DNA of 64,000 nt from Bacillota bacterium (lineage in GTDB: Bacteria; Bacillota; Clostridia; Christensenellales; SZUA-584): contig JAEWTL010000077.1 in NCBI GenBank assembly GCA_023459495.1, forward strand, positions 124,001 through 188,000, read 5' to 3'. Position 1 is the stretch's first letter, and the number at the start of each line of letters is the position of its first letter. The position numbers and the translations under genes are program-made. Below, piece by piece: positions 43,950 to 51,748 of this stretch. The notes under the pieces were generated by a model. That model did no database searches and had not been told where the DNA came from. It worked only from the letters and a program-made list of their open reading frames with translations.

Positions 43950-44945
43950 TCAGTTTCTGATAAACTCCTCATAGTTTTCTCTGGTAACCACAAAAACGCC
44001 GGTATCGATGTATACGGGCACGCCCGTGATGCCTGCCGCTTCCTTGTCGGATACGATCGGCACGGCTGGATGGTTGTAGTCATACAGGATGCGCAGCGCA
44101 TAGTAAGGCATCAGCGCGGTCTGCTGCACGAGCGTCGCATCAATTACACCCTGACCGATCTTCTCAAGCACATAGCTGCTGCGGTCCATGGCCACGATGG
44201 TGATCTTGCCGACGTTTCCTGTTTCCTCCACGGCGATAGCCGCTGCGCTGCCGCCAAAATAGTCGGTACAGACGATCGCGTCCAGCTCTGGATTATTCTG
44301 AATCGCGTTCATCGCACCCGCGTATGCGTCGTCCGGATTGGCGCTGGTATCTTCAACCGCCACGACCGAGATGCCCGGGTACTGGTCGAGTATGTTCCGG
44401 TAGCCCTGCGTGCGCTCGCGGTGCAGGTCGACATTGGGTTCGGTAAGTATCGCCACCTCGCCCGCTTCGCCCATCAAGCTGATCAGTTCCTTGGCACCCG
44501 TTTCGCCCGCGGCCTCGTTGTTGGTCCCGACAAACGCGATTCGCTTGCTGTCCTTGATGTCCCCGTCCACCGTGACAACCGGGATCCCCGCGTCCGCAGC
44601 GGTATCGATCATATCGCGCAGGCTGTCGCTTGCGCCGAAGACAACGATCCCGGACGCCTGCTGCGATATCGCGTAAAGGAAGCAGTCCTTCATGGCCTCG
44701 ATGTTGTTCTCATCCGGGCCGATGTATTCGGTCTCCACGCCCAGTTCCTCGCCCGCACGGATGAATCCCATTTTATGATCGGTAAAGTAATCATATCCCG
44801 CCATGGAGTATATGGCGATATATTTTTCACCGGAGTTGTTTTCGGTCGGAGCCGTCGAAGCGGATGCTTCGGGCGCTTCGGTCATCTGCGTGCATGCGGC
44901 AAGAAGCAATACTGTGCTGATAAGCACTGCAATTCCCTTTTTCAT
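43950..44945 (-). CDS. Sugar-binding lipoprotein linked to the two-component system
   Basis: 331 residues. A lipoprotein signal ends in LLLAAC, followed by a ribose-type binding fold (GIVVFGASDSLRDMIDTA, VTVDGDIKDSKRIAFVGT, TIVAMDRSSYVLEKIGQG). It has no ABC partner beside it; it is 2 bp ahead of the histidine kinase gene. It therefore probably works as a ligand receptor for the kinase. It is paralogous to the transporter's binding protein at 39456-40460. Confidence 0.88.
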   Translation of the reverse strand: MKKGIAVLISTVLLLAACTQMTEAPEASASTAPTENNSGEKYIAIYSMAGYDYFTDHKMGFIRAGEELGVETEYIGPDENNIEAMKDCFLYAISQQASGIVVFGASDSLRDMIDTAADAGIPVVTVDGDIKDSKRIAFVGTNNEAAGETGAKELISLMGEAGEVAILTEPNVDLHRERTQGYRNILDQYPGISVVAVEDTSANPDDAYAGAMNAIQNNPELDAIVCTDYFGGSAAAIAVEETGNVGKITIVAMDRSSYVLEKIGQGVIDATLVQQTALMPYYALRILYDYNHPAVPIVSDKEAAGITGVPVYIDTGVFVVTRENYEEFIRN

Positions 44946-44977
44946 TTGTTCACCGTTAAATTCTGATTAGTAGCTTA

Positions 44978-45006
44978 ATAATATGAGTTTTGCAGAGAAA
45001 TAGCAA
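44978..45006 (-). promoter_or_regulatory. Promoter of the sugar-sensing operon
   Basis: TTGCTA (45001-45006) and TATTAT (44978-44983) are spaced by 17 bases on the minus strand, 33 bases before the binding-protein start. Confidence 0.55.
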
Positions 45007-45145
45007 CCATGAATGTGCTTATGCAGTTTAACACCATCCTTCAGGTTTGCTGATACCCATTGAACTGCGGCTTGTACAATGTAAGTTAATTTTTAAAGCG
45101 GTTTGCAAAGCCGGCTCTGAAGTGAATAATATCCTGCATTAAATA

Positions 45146-45178
45146 TAAAAGCCCTTGAAACGGATGTTTCAGGGGCTT
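45146..45178 (-). terminator. Terminator after tRNA-Lys
   Basis: A stem of about 12 bp (AAGCCCCTGAAAC with GTTTCAAGGGCTT) is followed by TTTATATTT on the minus strand, 9 bp after the tRNA end. Confidence 0.85.
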
Positions 45179-45186
45179 CTTTGCTT

Positions 45187-45262
45187 TGGTGACCCACCGG
45201 AGATTCGAACTCCGGACACCTTGATTAAAAGTCAAGTGCTCTACCGCCTGAGCTAGTGGGTC
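45187..45262 (-). tRNA. tRNA-Lys (anticodon UUU)
   Basis: 76 nt that fold as a full cloverleaf: acceptor GACCCAC/GTGGGTC, D arm TAGCTCAGGCGGTAGAGC, anticodon loop CTTTTAA inside CTTGA/TCAAG, and T arm CCGGAGTTCGAATCTCCGG. The 3' CCA is encoded. It is a single-gene transcript with its own promoter and terminator. Confidence 0.97.
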
Positions 45263-45309
45263 ATACGGATGGTCTGTCGCAGCACGTGCCGTCCAAACCA
45301 TGCCGTACG

Positions 45310-45338
45310 ATTATAGCATAGCACTTTTTGAATTGTAA
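45310..45338 (-). promoter_or_regulatory. Promoter of tRNA-Lys
   Basis: TTACAA (45333-45338) and a perfect TATAAT (45310-45315) are spaced by 17 bases on the minus strand, 48 bases before the tRNA. Confidence 0.7.
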
Positions 45339-45376
45339 AGGACGAGTTTTAAATATTTCGCATGTTTTATCAACCA

Positions 45377-46252
45377 TCACAAATTCATTTCGTTCCGTGA
45401 TGGTATCGAGTCCGCGGCGCCGGAACGGGTAACTGAAATGGCGCTGGCAGCGGTGGCAATCTCTAGTGAGCATCTTGCTTCAAAGCCCGAAAGCGCACCC
45501 ATCAGATAGTATCCGGTGAACGTATCACCGGCAGCAGTAGTGTCCAACGGAACCACTTTCTGCGCCGGAACATGGAAGACACCTTCCCGCCCTGCATAGA
45601 TGCTGCCCTGTACTCCCAGCGTCAGAATGATATCCGTGCCGCTGTGTCTATCATGCAGACTGCGGGCTATGGTTTCAAAGTCCGTTTCACCGCTGAGCTG
45701 CGCACCCTCAATCTCATTGACAAAAAGCCACGTCACCTTGGACAGCGGATACTCCTTTACCGCTTCGGAAAACGGCGCGGCATTAAGCGCCACGCGCATT
45801 CCCTTGCCGGCTGCTTTGTCGATGATCTCTCCCACCATGTTTGTCTCGTTCTGCAGCATCACCACATCGCCCGCGTCAAAGCGGCCCAACACCTCATCCA
45901 CAAAATCCGGCGTCAGGATCGCGTTGGTACCCGGATAAAGCAGGATGCAGTTCTGCCCCGCATCGTTTACCTGGATAACGGCATGGCCGCAGCTTTGCGG
46001 AACCTCCAGCAGGAACTCTGTATTCACACCGCAGGACGCAAGCTTCTCTTTGAGGAAGCATCCCTCCGTGCCGATAAAGCCGGCGTGGAAGGTCTGAATT
46101 CCGGCCTTTGCGCACGCAATGGACTGATTCAGCCCCTTGCCGCCGCAGAATATCTCTCTGCTAAGCGCAGGTTTGGTTTCACCGGGACGCAAAAATTCGT
46201 CCACGCGATACACATAGTCGATATTGAGTGAGCCAAAGTTGACAATCTTCAT
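45377..46252 (-). CDS. Ribokinase/PfkB family sugar kinase
   Basis: About 291 residues. PfkB signatures are FCGGKGLNQSIACAKAG near the N-terminus and DTTAAGDTFTGYYL near the C-terminus (catalytic Asp in GD). It probably phosphorylates ribose or a related sugar. GGAG lies six bases before the ATG at 46252; a longer frame overlaps the end of the TetR gene. No sugar transporter gene is directly beside it. Confidence 0.9.
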   Translation of the reverse strand: MKIVNFGSLNIDYVYRVDEFLRPGETKPALSREIFCGGKGLNQSIACAKAGIQTFHAGFIGTEGCFLKEKLASCGVNTEFLLEVPQSCGHAVIQVNDAGQNCILLYPGTNAILTPDFVDEVLGRFDAGDVVMLQNETNMVGEIIDKAAGKGMRVALNAAPFSEAVKEYPLSKVTWLFVNEIEGAQLSGETDFETIARSLHDRHSGTDIILTLGVQGSIYAGREGVFHVPAQKVVPLDTTAAGDTFTGYYLMGALSGFEARCSLEIATAASAISVTRSGAADSIPSRNEMNL

Positions 46253-46335
46253 TCGCATCTCCATTGTTGTATTATCTAAGCTGCATGCTCGAATGGAATT
46301 ATTGTTGTTCAGAAAGCGTATTGGCTTACGGCTGG

Positions 46336-47013
46336 TTACGGTTTCAGCGCGCTGCGGATAAAGCACATTATGCTCTGCTCGACTGACGCCGGGTCGTCCA
46401 GCTTCTCCCCGCCCAGAAAGATTCGCATCCTGTCCTTGAAGTAATCCACCGCGAACGAGAACTGGTACATCATCAGCATGTTGTCGATAAAAAAGGCCGC
46501 CGTGCGCTCGTCCACTTTGGGCGAAATCTGTCCTGCTTTCTTCGCTGTACTGATCACATCGCAGTACATGCGCACCGTGATGGTCTCCAGCGTATTGGAA
46601 AGTCGCGACGCCATCTGCGACAGCCCCTGTGTCGTGAGGTCGAGATAAATCTGGTTCAGTTCGGGGTACTTCAGCGCATACTCGCGCGACGCGGATAGCA
46701 GTTCCGCCAACAGCTCAAAAACGTCCGTATGCTTATTCCGTGCTTCATTGAGCACAGCCTCCAGCAAAGTGTACGCGCTGCCCACGACCGCGAGGAACAG
46801 GTCTTCCTTGGAGGCAAAGTAGCTGTACATCGCGCCGATGCTGATGCCCGCCTTTTTGGCGATGTCGTTGATGTTGGTGGCGCTGTAACCGCGTGCGGCA
46901 AACTCCGATACCGCAACGTCGATTACGCGCTGACGGCGCTCCGCCGTGGTCTTGTCGAACGTGTCCTTGTGGAAACGCATTTCCGGCTTTTTCTTCGCCG
47001 TTTTCTCCGCCAC
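46336..47013 (-). CDS. TetR family regulator
   Basis: About 225 residues. The N-terminal helix-turn-helix is INDIAKKAGISIGAMYSYF preceded by RVIDVAVSEFAARGY. The ligand domain is not specific. A GTG start at 47013 has AGGGGG upstream; an ATG at 47034 is the alternative. It lies between the kinase and the aminotransferase genes. Its target and ligand are unknown. Confidence 0.88.
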   Translation of the reverse strand: MAEKTAKKKPEMRFHKDTFDKTTAERRQRVIDVAVSEFAARGYSATNINDIAKKAGISIGAMYSYFASKEDLFLAVVGSAYTLLEAVLNEARNKHTDVFELLAELLSASREYALKYPELNQIYLDLTTQGLSQMASRLSNTLETITVRMYCDVISTAKKAGQISPKVDERTAAFFIDNMLMMYQFSFAVDYFKDRMRIFLGGEKLDDPASVEQSIMCFIRSALKP

Positions 47014-47139
47014 TTTTTCGCCCCCTATCTGCATTATGGTTCCATATTACCTTCGCGCCGCGTGCTGTGTCAATACCGTCCACAGCGCACAAAAGCACGG
47101 CCCGGATATGCCGCAGGCCGTGCTTTCTGTCTCCCCCCT

Positions 47140-48378
47140 TTACGCCTTGAGCGTATTAAACGCCTCATCTGCCACTTCGAGCGTATGGCGCAGGTCCTCG
47201 TCCGTCAGGGCATAGTTGACGAAGTGGTTGTGGTGATTGGTAAAGTATATCCCGCGCTTCACGCACTCGGCGATCCAGCGCTGGTGCAGCACAAGCGACG
47301 GATCGTCCGCGAGACGCAGGTAGAACATCGACGGCGCGCCGGAGACGATCAATGTGTAGCCGTGCGATTTAGCGAGCGCGACCAGCCCGTCCGTCAGCTT
47401 TTTGCCGTAATCCAGCAACACCTGCGGCCCGCCGAGCTTTTTCATTTTGGCGATGCAGGCGATACCCGCTGCAAAGTGCGCGGCAGACATCCAGTAGCTG
47501 CCCGTGTAAAACACGTCCGTCGCAGCGCCTTTCAGCGCCTCTGTGCCGCACAATGCTGAAACGCTCCAGCCGTTGGCGATGGCCTTACAGAAGCAGATGA
47601 GGTCGGCCTTGAACCCGAAGTAGTGGTCGGAGCCCGCAAGGTCAAGCCGAAAGCCGCAGCGCACGTCGTCGATGGCAAGCACGATACCGTTATCCGTGCA
47701 GAGCTTTCTGATCTGCTGCCAGTAGCCCTCTGCGGGCATCTCGTTCTCCGCGAAGTTGCCGTGCCAATATGGCGTGGACAGGAAGCACGCGATCTCGCCC
47801 GGATGCTCTTTGATCAGTGCTTCCACCTGCTCCGGGTGGTTCCAGTCCACATACAGGATGTTGGCCAGATCATCCGGGATGACGCCGCCGCAGCCCACGC
47901 CCTGCGCCCAGGGCGCGACGCCATGGTAGTTGCCCCGCACCAGAATGACCTTTTTGCGGTCCGTGGCTGCCCGCGCAACCATCAGCGCAAAGGAGGTTGC
48001 GTCGCCGCCGTTCTTCATGAAGAATGCCCAGTCCGCCATGGCCACAGTATCCACCATGACCTCAGCAAACTCCACGAGCTTGGCCGAGGGCGCGGTCACG
48101 CAATTGCCGATCCGAAGCTGTTCGATTCCCGCGTCATCTACGTCCTTGTCTCCATAGCCCAGTATGTTCGGCCCATAGGCGCACATATAGTCGATAAAAC
48201 GGTTGCCGTCCACGTCCCAGAAGTAAGTCCCTTCCGCGCGCTCCGAGAAGAACGGGAACGCCTCAGTGGGGATAAAACAGCCGTTGGCCGGTCCCTGATG
48301 GCCGTATACGCCGCCCGGTATCACCTGCGCGGCCCGTTCGAACAGCGCCCGGCTTTTTGTATATTGATACGTCTGCAT
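47140..48378 (-). CDS. Class III PLP-dependent aminotransferase (GSA aminomutase-like)
   Basis: 412 residues of the glutamate-1-semialdehyde aminomutase branch. VIPGGVYGHQGP, DVDGNRFIDYMCAYGPNILGYG and IDDVRCGFRLD are visible, and the PLP lysine is in ICFCKAIANG. No haem biosynthesis gene is beside it, so a role as an omega-aminotransferase or aminomutase on another substrate is more likely than HemL. An SCP2-like gene lies 15 bp upstream in the same direction. Confidence 0.85.
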   Translation of the reverse strand: MQTYQYTKSRALFERAAQVIPGGVYGHQGPANGCFIPTEAFPFFSERAEGTYFWDVDGNRFIDYMCAYGPNILGYGDKDVDDAGIEQLRIGNCVTAPSAKLVEFAEVMVDTVAMADWAFFMKNGGDATSFALMVARAATDRKKVILVRGNYHGVAPWAQGVGCGGVIPDDLANILYVDWNHPEQVEALIKEHPGEIACFLSTPYWHGNFAENEMPAEGYWQQIRKLCTDNGIVLAIDDVRCGFRLDLAGSDHYFGFKADLICFCKAIANGWSVSALCGTEALKGAATDVFYTGSYWMSAAHFAAGIACIAKMKKLGGPQVLLDYGKKLTDGLVALAKSHGYTLIVSGAPSMFYLRLADDPSLVLHQRWIAECVKRGIYFTNHHNHFVNYALTDEDLRHTLEVADEAFNTLKA

Positions 48379-48393
48379 GGTATTCCTCCCTCG

Positions 48394-49152
48394 TTATTTC
48401 AGGTATGCGCCGAGCAGCGGCACGAGATGCTCCACGGACATCATCACCGGAATGTAGCCGCTCATGCGCACACCGCCCAGACCGATCGCCGTGAGAAAAT
48501 CGGTGCGGCCGTTCAGCACATCCCCCACCTCGCCGATATCCGAAAACTTCAGGTACATCTCCGGGGTGCCGTCCGATTCCTTCAGAATACGCATGATCGC
48601 TTTGCCCACCTTCATTCGCACTGCATGCTCCGTCCCGTCGATGGATACACAGATCTGCCCGTTAGCGGCCTTTTTTATAACCTGGGCACCGATGGGATCA
48701 TGCATGCCGATCTCCGGCAGCGCGTTGAACGCAGTATAGAAGGTCAGCAGCGTGCTGATCTCTTTAAACTTCTCGTCCTGCGCCGCGTTTGGATCGGGCC
48801 GCAGGTAATAAGCCAGCCGCTCCGAAAGCTTCCCGAAGTCCTTCAGCAGGAAGTTCAGCTTGGTGAAGCCTTTGAGTATCGTCGGCATGCCGTTGCCGTC
48901 CATCAGGGCGTTAAACTTCTCCGGTGACGAGAAATACAGCTTGATGTCCGCGTTCCCTTTGCCGTCCTCGAAGCTGCACTGGCCATGATCGAACCTGAGC
49001 CGTGCTGCCGGGCCGTTTTTGACGCTGAACTGCACGGTGATATCCGCATCCTTGACGATATCCGCCGCCTGTGCATCCATGCTGCACAGATAGGTGAGCG
49101 AGCGCAGCACCCCTTTCATGTTGATGCACGCCTTTGCCATGGGATCTGTCAT
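48394..49152 (-). CDS. SCP2-like sterol/lipid-binding fold protein, possibly duplicated
   Basis: 252 residues with no signal peptide. Residues about 28-110 fit the SCP2 pattern: an ITVQFSVKNG strand, a DIKLYFSSPEKFNALMDG segment and a GFTKLNFLLKDFGKLS helix. A second, weaker copy may lie at about 165-250 (MYLKFSDIGEVGDVLNG, then a hydrophobic end). Such proteins bind fatty acids or other hydrophobic ligands. AAAGGAGGGGG precedes the ATG. The link to the aminotransferase after it is unexplained. Confidence 0.6.
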   Translation of the reverse strand: MTDPMAKACINMKGVLRSLTYLCSMDAQAADIVKDADITVQFSVKNGPAARLRFDHGQCSFEDGKGNADIKLYFSSPEKFNALMDGNGMPTILKGFTKLNFLLKDFGKLSERLAYYLRPDPNAAQDEKFKEISTLLTFYTAFNALPEIGMHDPIGAQVIKKAANGQICVSIDGTEHAVRMKVGKAIMRILKESDGTPEMYLKFSDIGEVGDVLNGRTDFLTAIGLGGVRMSGYIPVMMSVEHLVPLLGAYLK

Positions 49153-49212
49153 GTTCCCCCTCCTTTACATTATAATCATAAGCTTTTCGCTTTGTGGGAC
49201 TGGCTTTTTCCG

Positions 49213-50349
49213 CTATACGGCTGCTGTAAGCATTGCCTTGCACGCTTTGGGCTCCAAAAAGCACGCGCTGTCCATATCCTTCAGCGCGGGATGCGCAAGG
49301 TGGCCCCGGTAAGTGTTAAGACCGGCGAGCAGCGCGGGATCAGAGAGCATCGCTTTCTCCGCGCCGTGGTTTGCGATCTCCAGCAGGTATGGCAGCGTAA
49401 CGCCGGTCAGCGCGTAGGTGGAGGTGCGCGGCGCTGCGCCCGGCATGTTGGCCACCGAGTAGTGGATGACGCCGAACTTCTCGTAACAAGGATGGTCGTG
49501 TGTGGTCACGCGGTCGATGGTCTCTATAGAGCCGCCCTGATCGATGGCCACGTCCACGATGACCGCGCCTTTCTTCATGGACTTCACCATTTCCGTCGTG
49601 ACGGTACGGGGTGCCTTGGCGCCTGTGACAAGCACAGCACCGATCAACAGGTCGGCTTTTTTCACCAGCTCCGCCACGCCGTAGCGGCTGTACTTGAAGG
49701 TGCTGACCCGTCCGTTAAATAAATCGTCGAGGTATTCAAGCCGCGTAGCGTTGATGTCCGCCACCGTGACATGTGCACCCATGCCGATGGCGATCTTGGC
49801 CGCGTTGGTGCCCACGGTGCCTCCGCCGATGATCAACACCTCGGCAGGCAGCACGCCCGGCACGCCGGAAAGCAGGATGCCCTCGCCGCCATTGTACCTC
49901 AGCAGCATCTCTGCGCCGACCTGCACCGACATGCGCCCCGCCACCTCACTCATAGGCTTTAAGAGCGGCAGCGAACGATCGGGCAGCTGCACGGTTTCGT
50001 AGGCGATGCCTGTAACCTTGCGACCCAGCAGTGCGCTTGTCAGTTCCGGGTTCGGCGCGAGGTGCAGGTAGGTGAACAGCGTCTGCCCTTCACGCAGCAG
50101 GCCGTACTCGCTCTCCAGCGGTTCCTTCACCTTGGCGATCACGTCCGCCCGGTTGAAGACCTCTGCCGCAGCGGACAAAATCTGCGCGCCAGAATGCACG
50201 TATTCCTCATCCGTGATGCCGCTGCCTTCCCCCGCGCCTGCTTCGATGAATACGGTATGCCCTGCATGCACCAATGCGTCCGTACCGGCGGGCGTTAAGG
50301 CAACCCGATTTTCATTATTCTTGATTTCTCTGGGAACGCCAATAATCAT
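49213..50349 (-). CDS. ald: Alanine dehydrogenase
   Basis: 378 residues, a normal length. N-terminal MIIGVPREIKNNENRVALTP, the substrate residues in YLHLAPNPELT, the NAD loop VLIIGGGTVGTNAAKIA and VDIAIDQGG-like VDVAIDQGGSIET are family hallmarks. It interconverts L-alanine and pyruvate plus ammonia with NAD. It has its own promoter. Confidence 0.95.
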   Translation of the reverse strand: MIIGVPREIKNNENRVALTPAGTDALVHAGHTVFIEAGAGEGSGITDEEYVHSGAQILSAAAEVFNRADVIAKVKEPLESEYGLLREGQTLFTYLHLAPNPELTSALLGRKVTGIAYETVQLPDRSLPLLKPMSEVAGRMSVQVGAEMLLRYNGGEGILLSGVPGVLPAEVLIIGGGTVGTNAAKIAIGMGAHVTVADINATRLEYLDDLFNGRVSTFKYSRYGVAELVKKADLLIGAVLVTGAKAPRTVTTEMVKSMKKGAVIVDVAIDQGGSIETIDRVTTHDHPCYEKFGVIHYSVANMPGAAPRTSTYALTGVTLPYLLEIANHGAEKAMLSDPALLAGLNTYRGHLAHPALKDMDSACFLEPKACKAMLTAAV

Positions 50350-50513
50350 ATTACCCCTCTTTTCTGTAATACAGCGTTGATCGGTCTTATGGATTAAATG
50401 GGTTCATCGGCTGCGCTGCCGTCGTTTGAAGCTTGAACGTACTGCACTGGCAGCGGATACCGCCCATACAGTATATGCAAAGGTTTATCGAGTGAGTACT
50501 CGTTCTATCTGGA

Positions 50514-50542
50514 ATCATAATATAGAATCCGGTTTCTGTCAA
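50514..50542 (-). promoter_or_regulatory. Promoter of ald
   Basis: A perfect TTGACA (50537-50542) and TATGAT (50514-50519) are spaced by 17 bases on the minus strand, about 165 bases before ald. The gap 50350-50626 contains this promoter and the folC terminator and no gene. Confidence 0.7.
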
Positions 50543-50567
50543 TACGGGATTAAAGAAGCATACAGAA

Positions 50568-50605
50568 AATAAACAAGCCCCCGGGATTATCACTCCGAAG
50601 GCTTG
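50568..50605 (-). terminator. Terminator after folC
   Basis: An 11-bp stem with two G:U pairs (CAAGCCTTCGG with CCGGGGGCTTG) is followed by TTTATTTT on the minus strand. Confidence 0.75.
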
Positions 50606-50626
50606 CTGAATTTGTTTATTGCTTTT

Positions 50627-51748
50627 TCAGGTCTCCCGTATCTTTCCCCACACATACCCGGCAAGGTACAGCGAGCCACATATGAGTAACAGCGCGCCGT
50701 GTTCCCGCGCGTACTCTCCCGCTATCGCATAGGCCCGATCCGGGTCTTCCTCGGCTATGCAGTCGGTGTGTCCGGCAAACAGCCCCTGCAAAGTCGCAGT
50801 ATCCATCCCCCGTGCATCCTCCACGCGCGTAACAAACGCCTTGCCGCACCGCGGGCCAAGCTGCCTCACCATACCCGTATAGTCCTTGTTACGCATGCAC
50901 GCGAACAGCAGCGTAATCTCCCTGTCCGCAAAATATGTGTCCAGCGTTTTCAGCAATGCGTCCATGGCGGGGACGTTGTGCGCACCGTCCAGCAGCATGT
51001 CCGGCTCTCCCGGCACGTACTGCGTGCGGCACGGCACCACCGCTTCCTTCAGGCCATTTTCAATGGCGGCCTGCGGCATGCCCAGCGTCTGCGCGGTCAG
51101 AACCGCCACAGCCGCATTGACAGGCTGCATCGCGCCGATCATGCGGATATCATACCGTTTATCCCGAAACGCCACTGCCTGCCCGGATACCGCGGCGTGA
51201 TCCGCCTGAGCGCCTGCTGCGAACTGCAGGGTACAGCCCAGCCGTTCACAGGTGCTGCGGATCATATCAGCCACCAAAGTTTGCTGTGGCGCGGATATCA
51301 CTGGCACTCCCGGCTTGATGATGCCGCACTTCTCGGCAGCGATCTGTTCCAGCCTGTCCCCCAGCACATCGGTATGGTCGATTCCAATAGATGTCAGCAC
51401 GGTCGCTTCAGGGCTGAGCGCGTTTGTCGGGTCCAACCGCCCGCCAAGGCCGGTCTCCATCACGGCGTACTCCGCGCTGTTCTTCTCAAACCACAGCAGC
51501 GCCGCTGCGGTCTGCTGTGCGAACAGCGTATCGTTCACCGCGAAGTGCCGCTCTGCTGCTTCCGCCATCGTTGCGTCATACTCCGCTTGCGGGATATCGT
51601 GCCCGTTTAAGCGGATGCGCTCCGTCACCGAAACGAGATGCGGCGAGGTAAAGCATCCGGTGCTCTTCCCCGCCGCCATCAGTATTCTGAAGATATACTC
51701 GGACACCGAGCCTTTGCCGTTGGTGCCCGCGATGTGGATAAACTTCAT
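50627..51748 (-). CDS. folC: Folylpolyglutamate/dihydrofolate synthase, short N-terminus
   Basis: 373 residues. The P-loop is GTNGKGSVSEYIF, followed by SPHLVSVTERIRLNG and the later VMETGLGGRLDPTN and LDGAHNVPAM. The ATG overlaps the valS stop (ATGA), so the protein begins eight residues before the P-loop. Usual FolC proteins have about 40 more residues there. The missing part cannot lie upstream because valS occupies it. It adds glutamate to folates; activity with the short N-terminus is likely but not certain. Confidence 0.88.
   Translation of the reverse strand: MKFIHIAGTNGKGSVSEYIFRILMAAGKSTGCFTSPHLVSVTERIRLNGHDIPQAEYDATMAEAAERHFAVNDTLFAQQTAAALLWFEKNSAEYAVMETGLGGRLDPTNALSPEATVLTSIGIDHTDVLGDRLEQIAAEKCGIIKPGVPVISAPQQTLVADMIRSTCERLGCTLQFAAGAQADHAAVSGQAVAFRDKRYDIRMIGAMQPVNAAVAVLTAQTLGMPQAAIENGLKEAVVPCRTQYVPGEPDMLLDGAHNVPAMDALLKTLDTYFADREITLLFACMRNKDYTGMVRQLGPRCGKAFVTRVEDARGMDTATLQGLFAGHTDCIAEEDPDRAYAIAGEYAREHGALLLICGSLYLAGYVWGKIRET

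Noticed and set aside
47140..48378. hemL (glutamate-1-semialdehyde aminomutase) for haem synthesis
   Set aside because: The protein is of that branch, but no other haem gene is near, and the TetR/SCP2-like context does not support it.
50387..50593. Minus-strand frame of 68 codons before ald
   Set aside because: It overlaps the ald promoter, has no ribosome site and no recognisable similarity.
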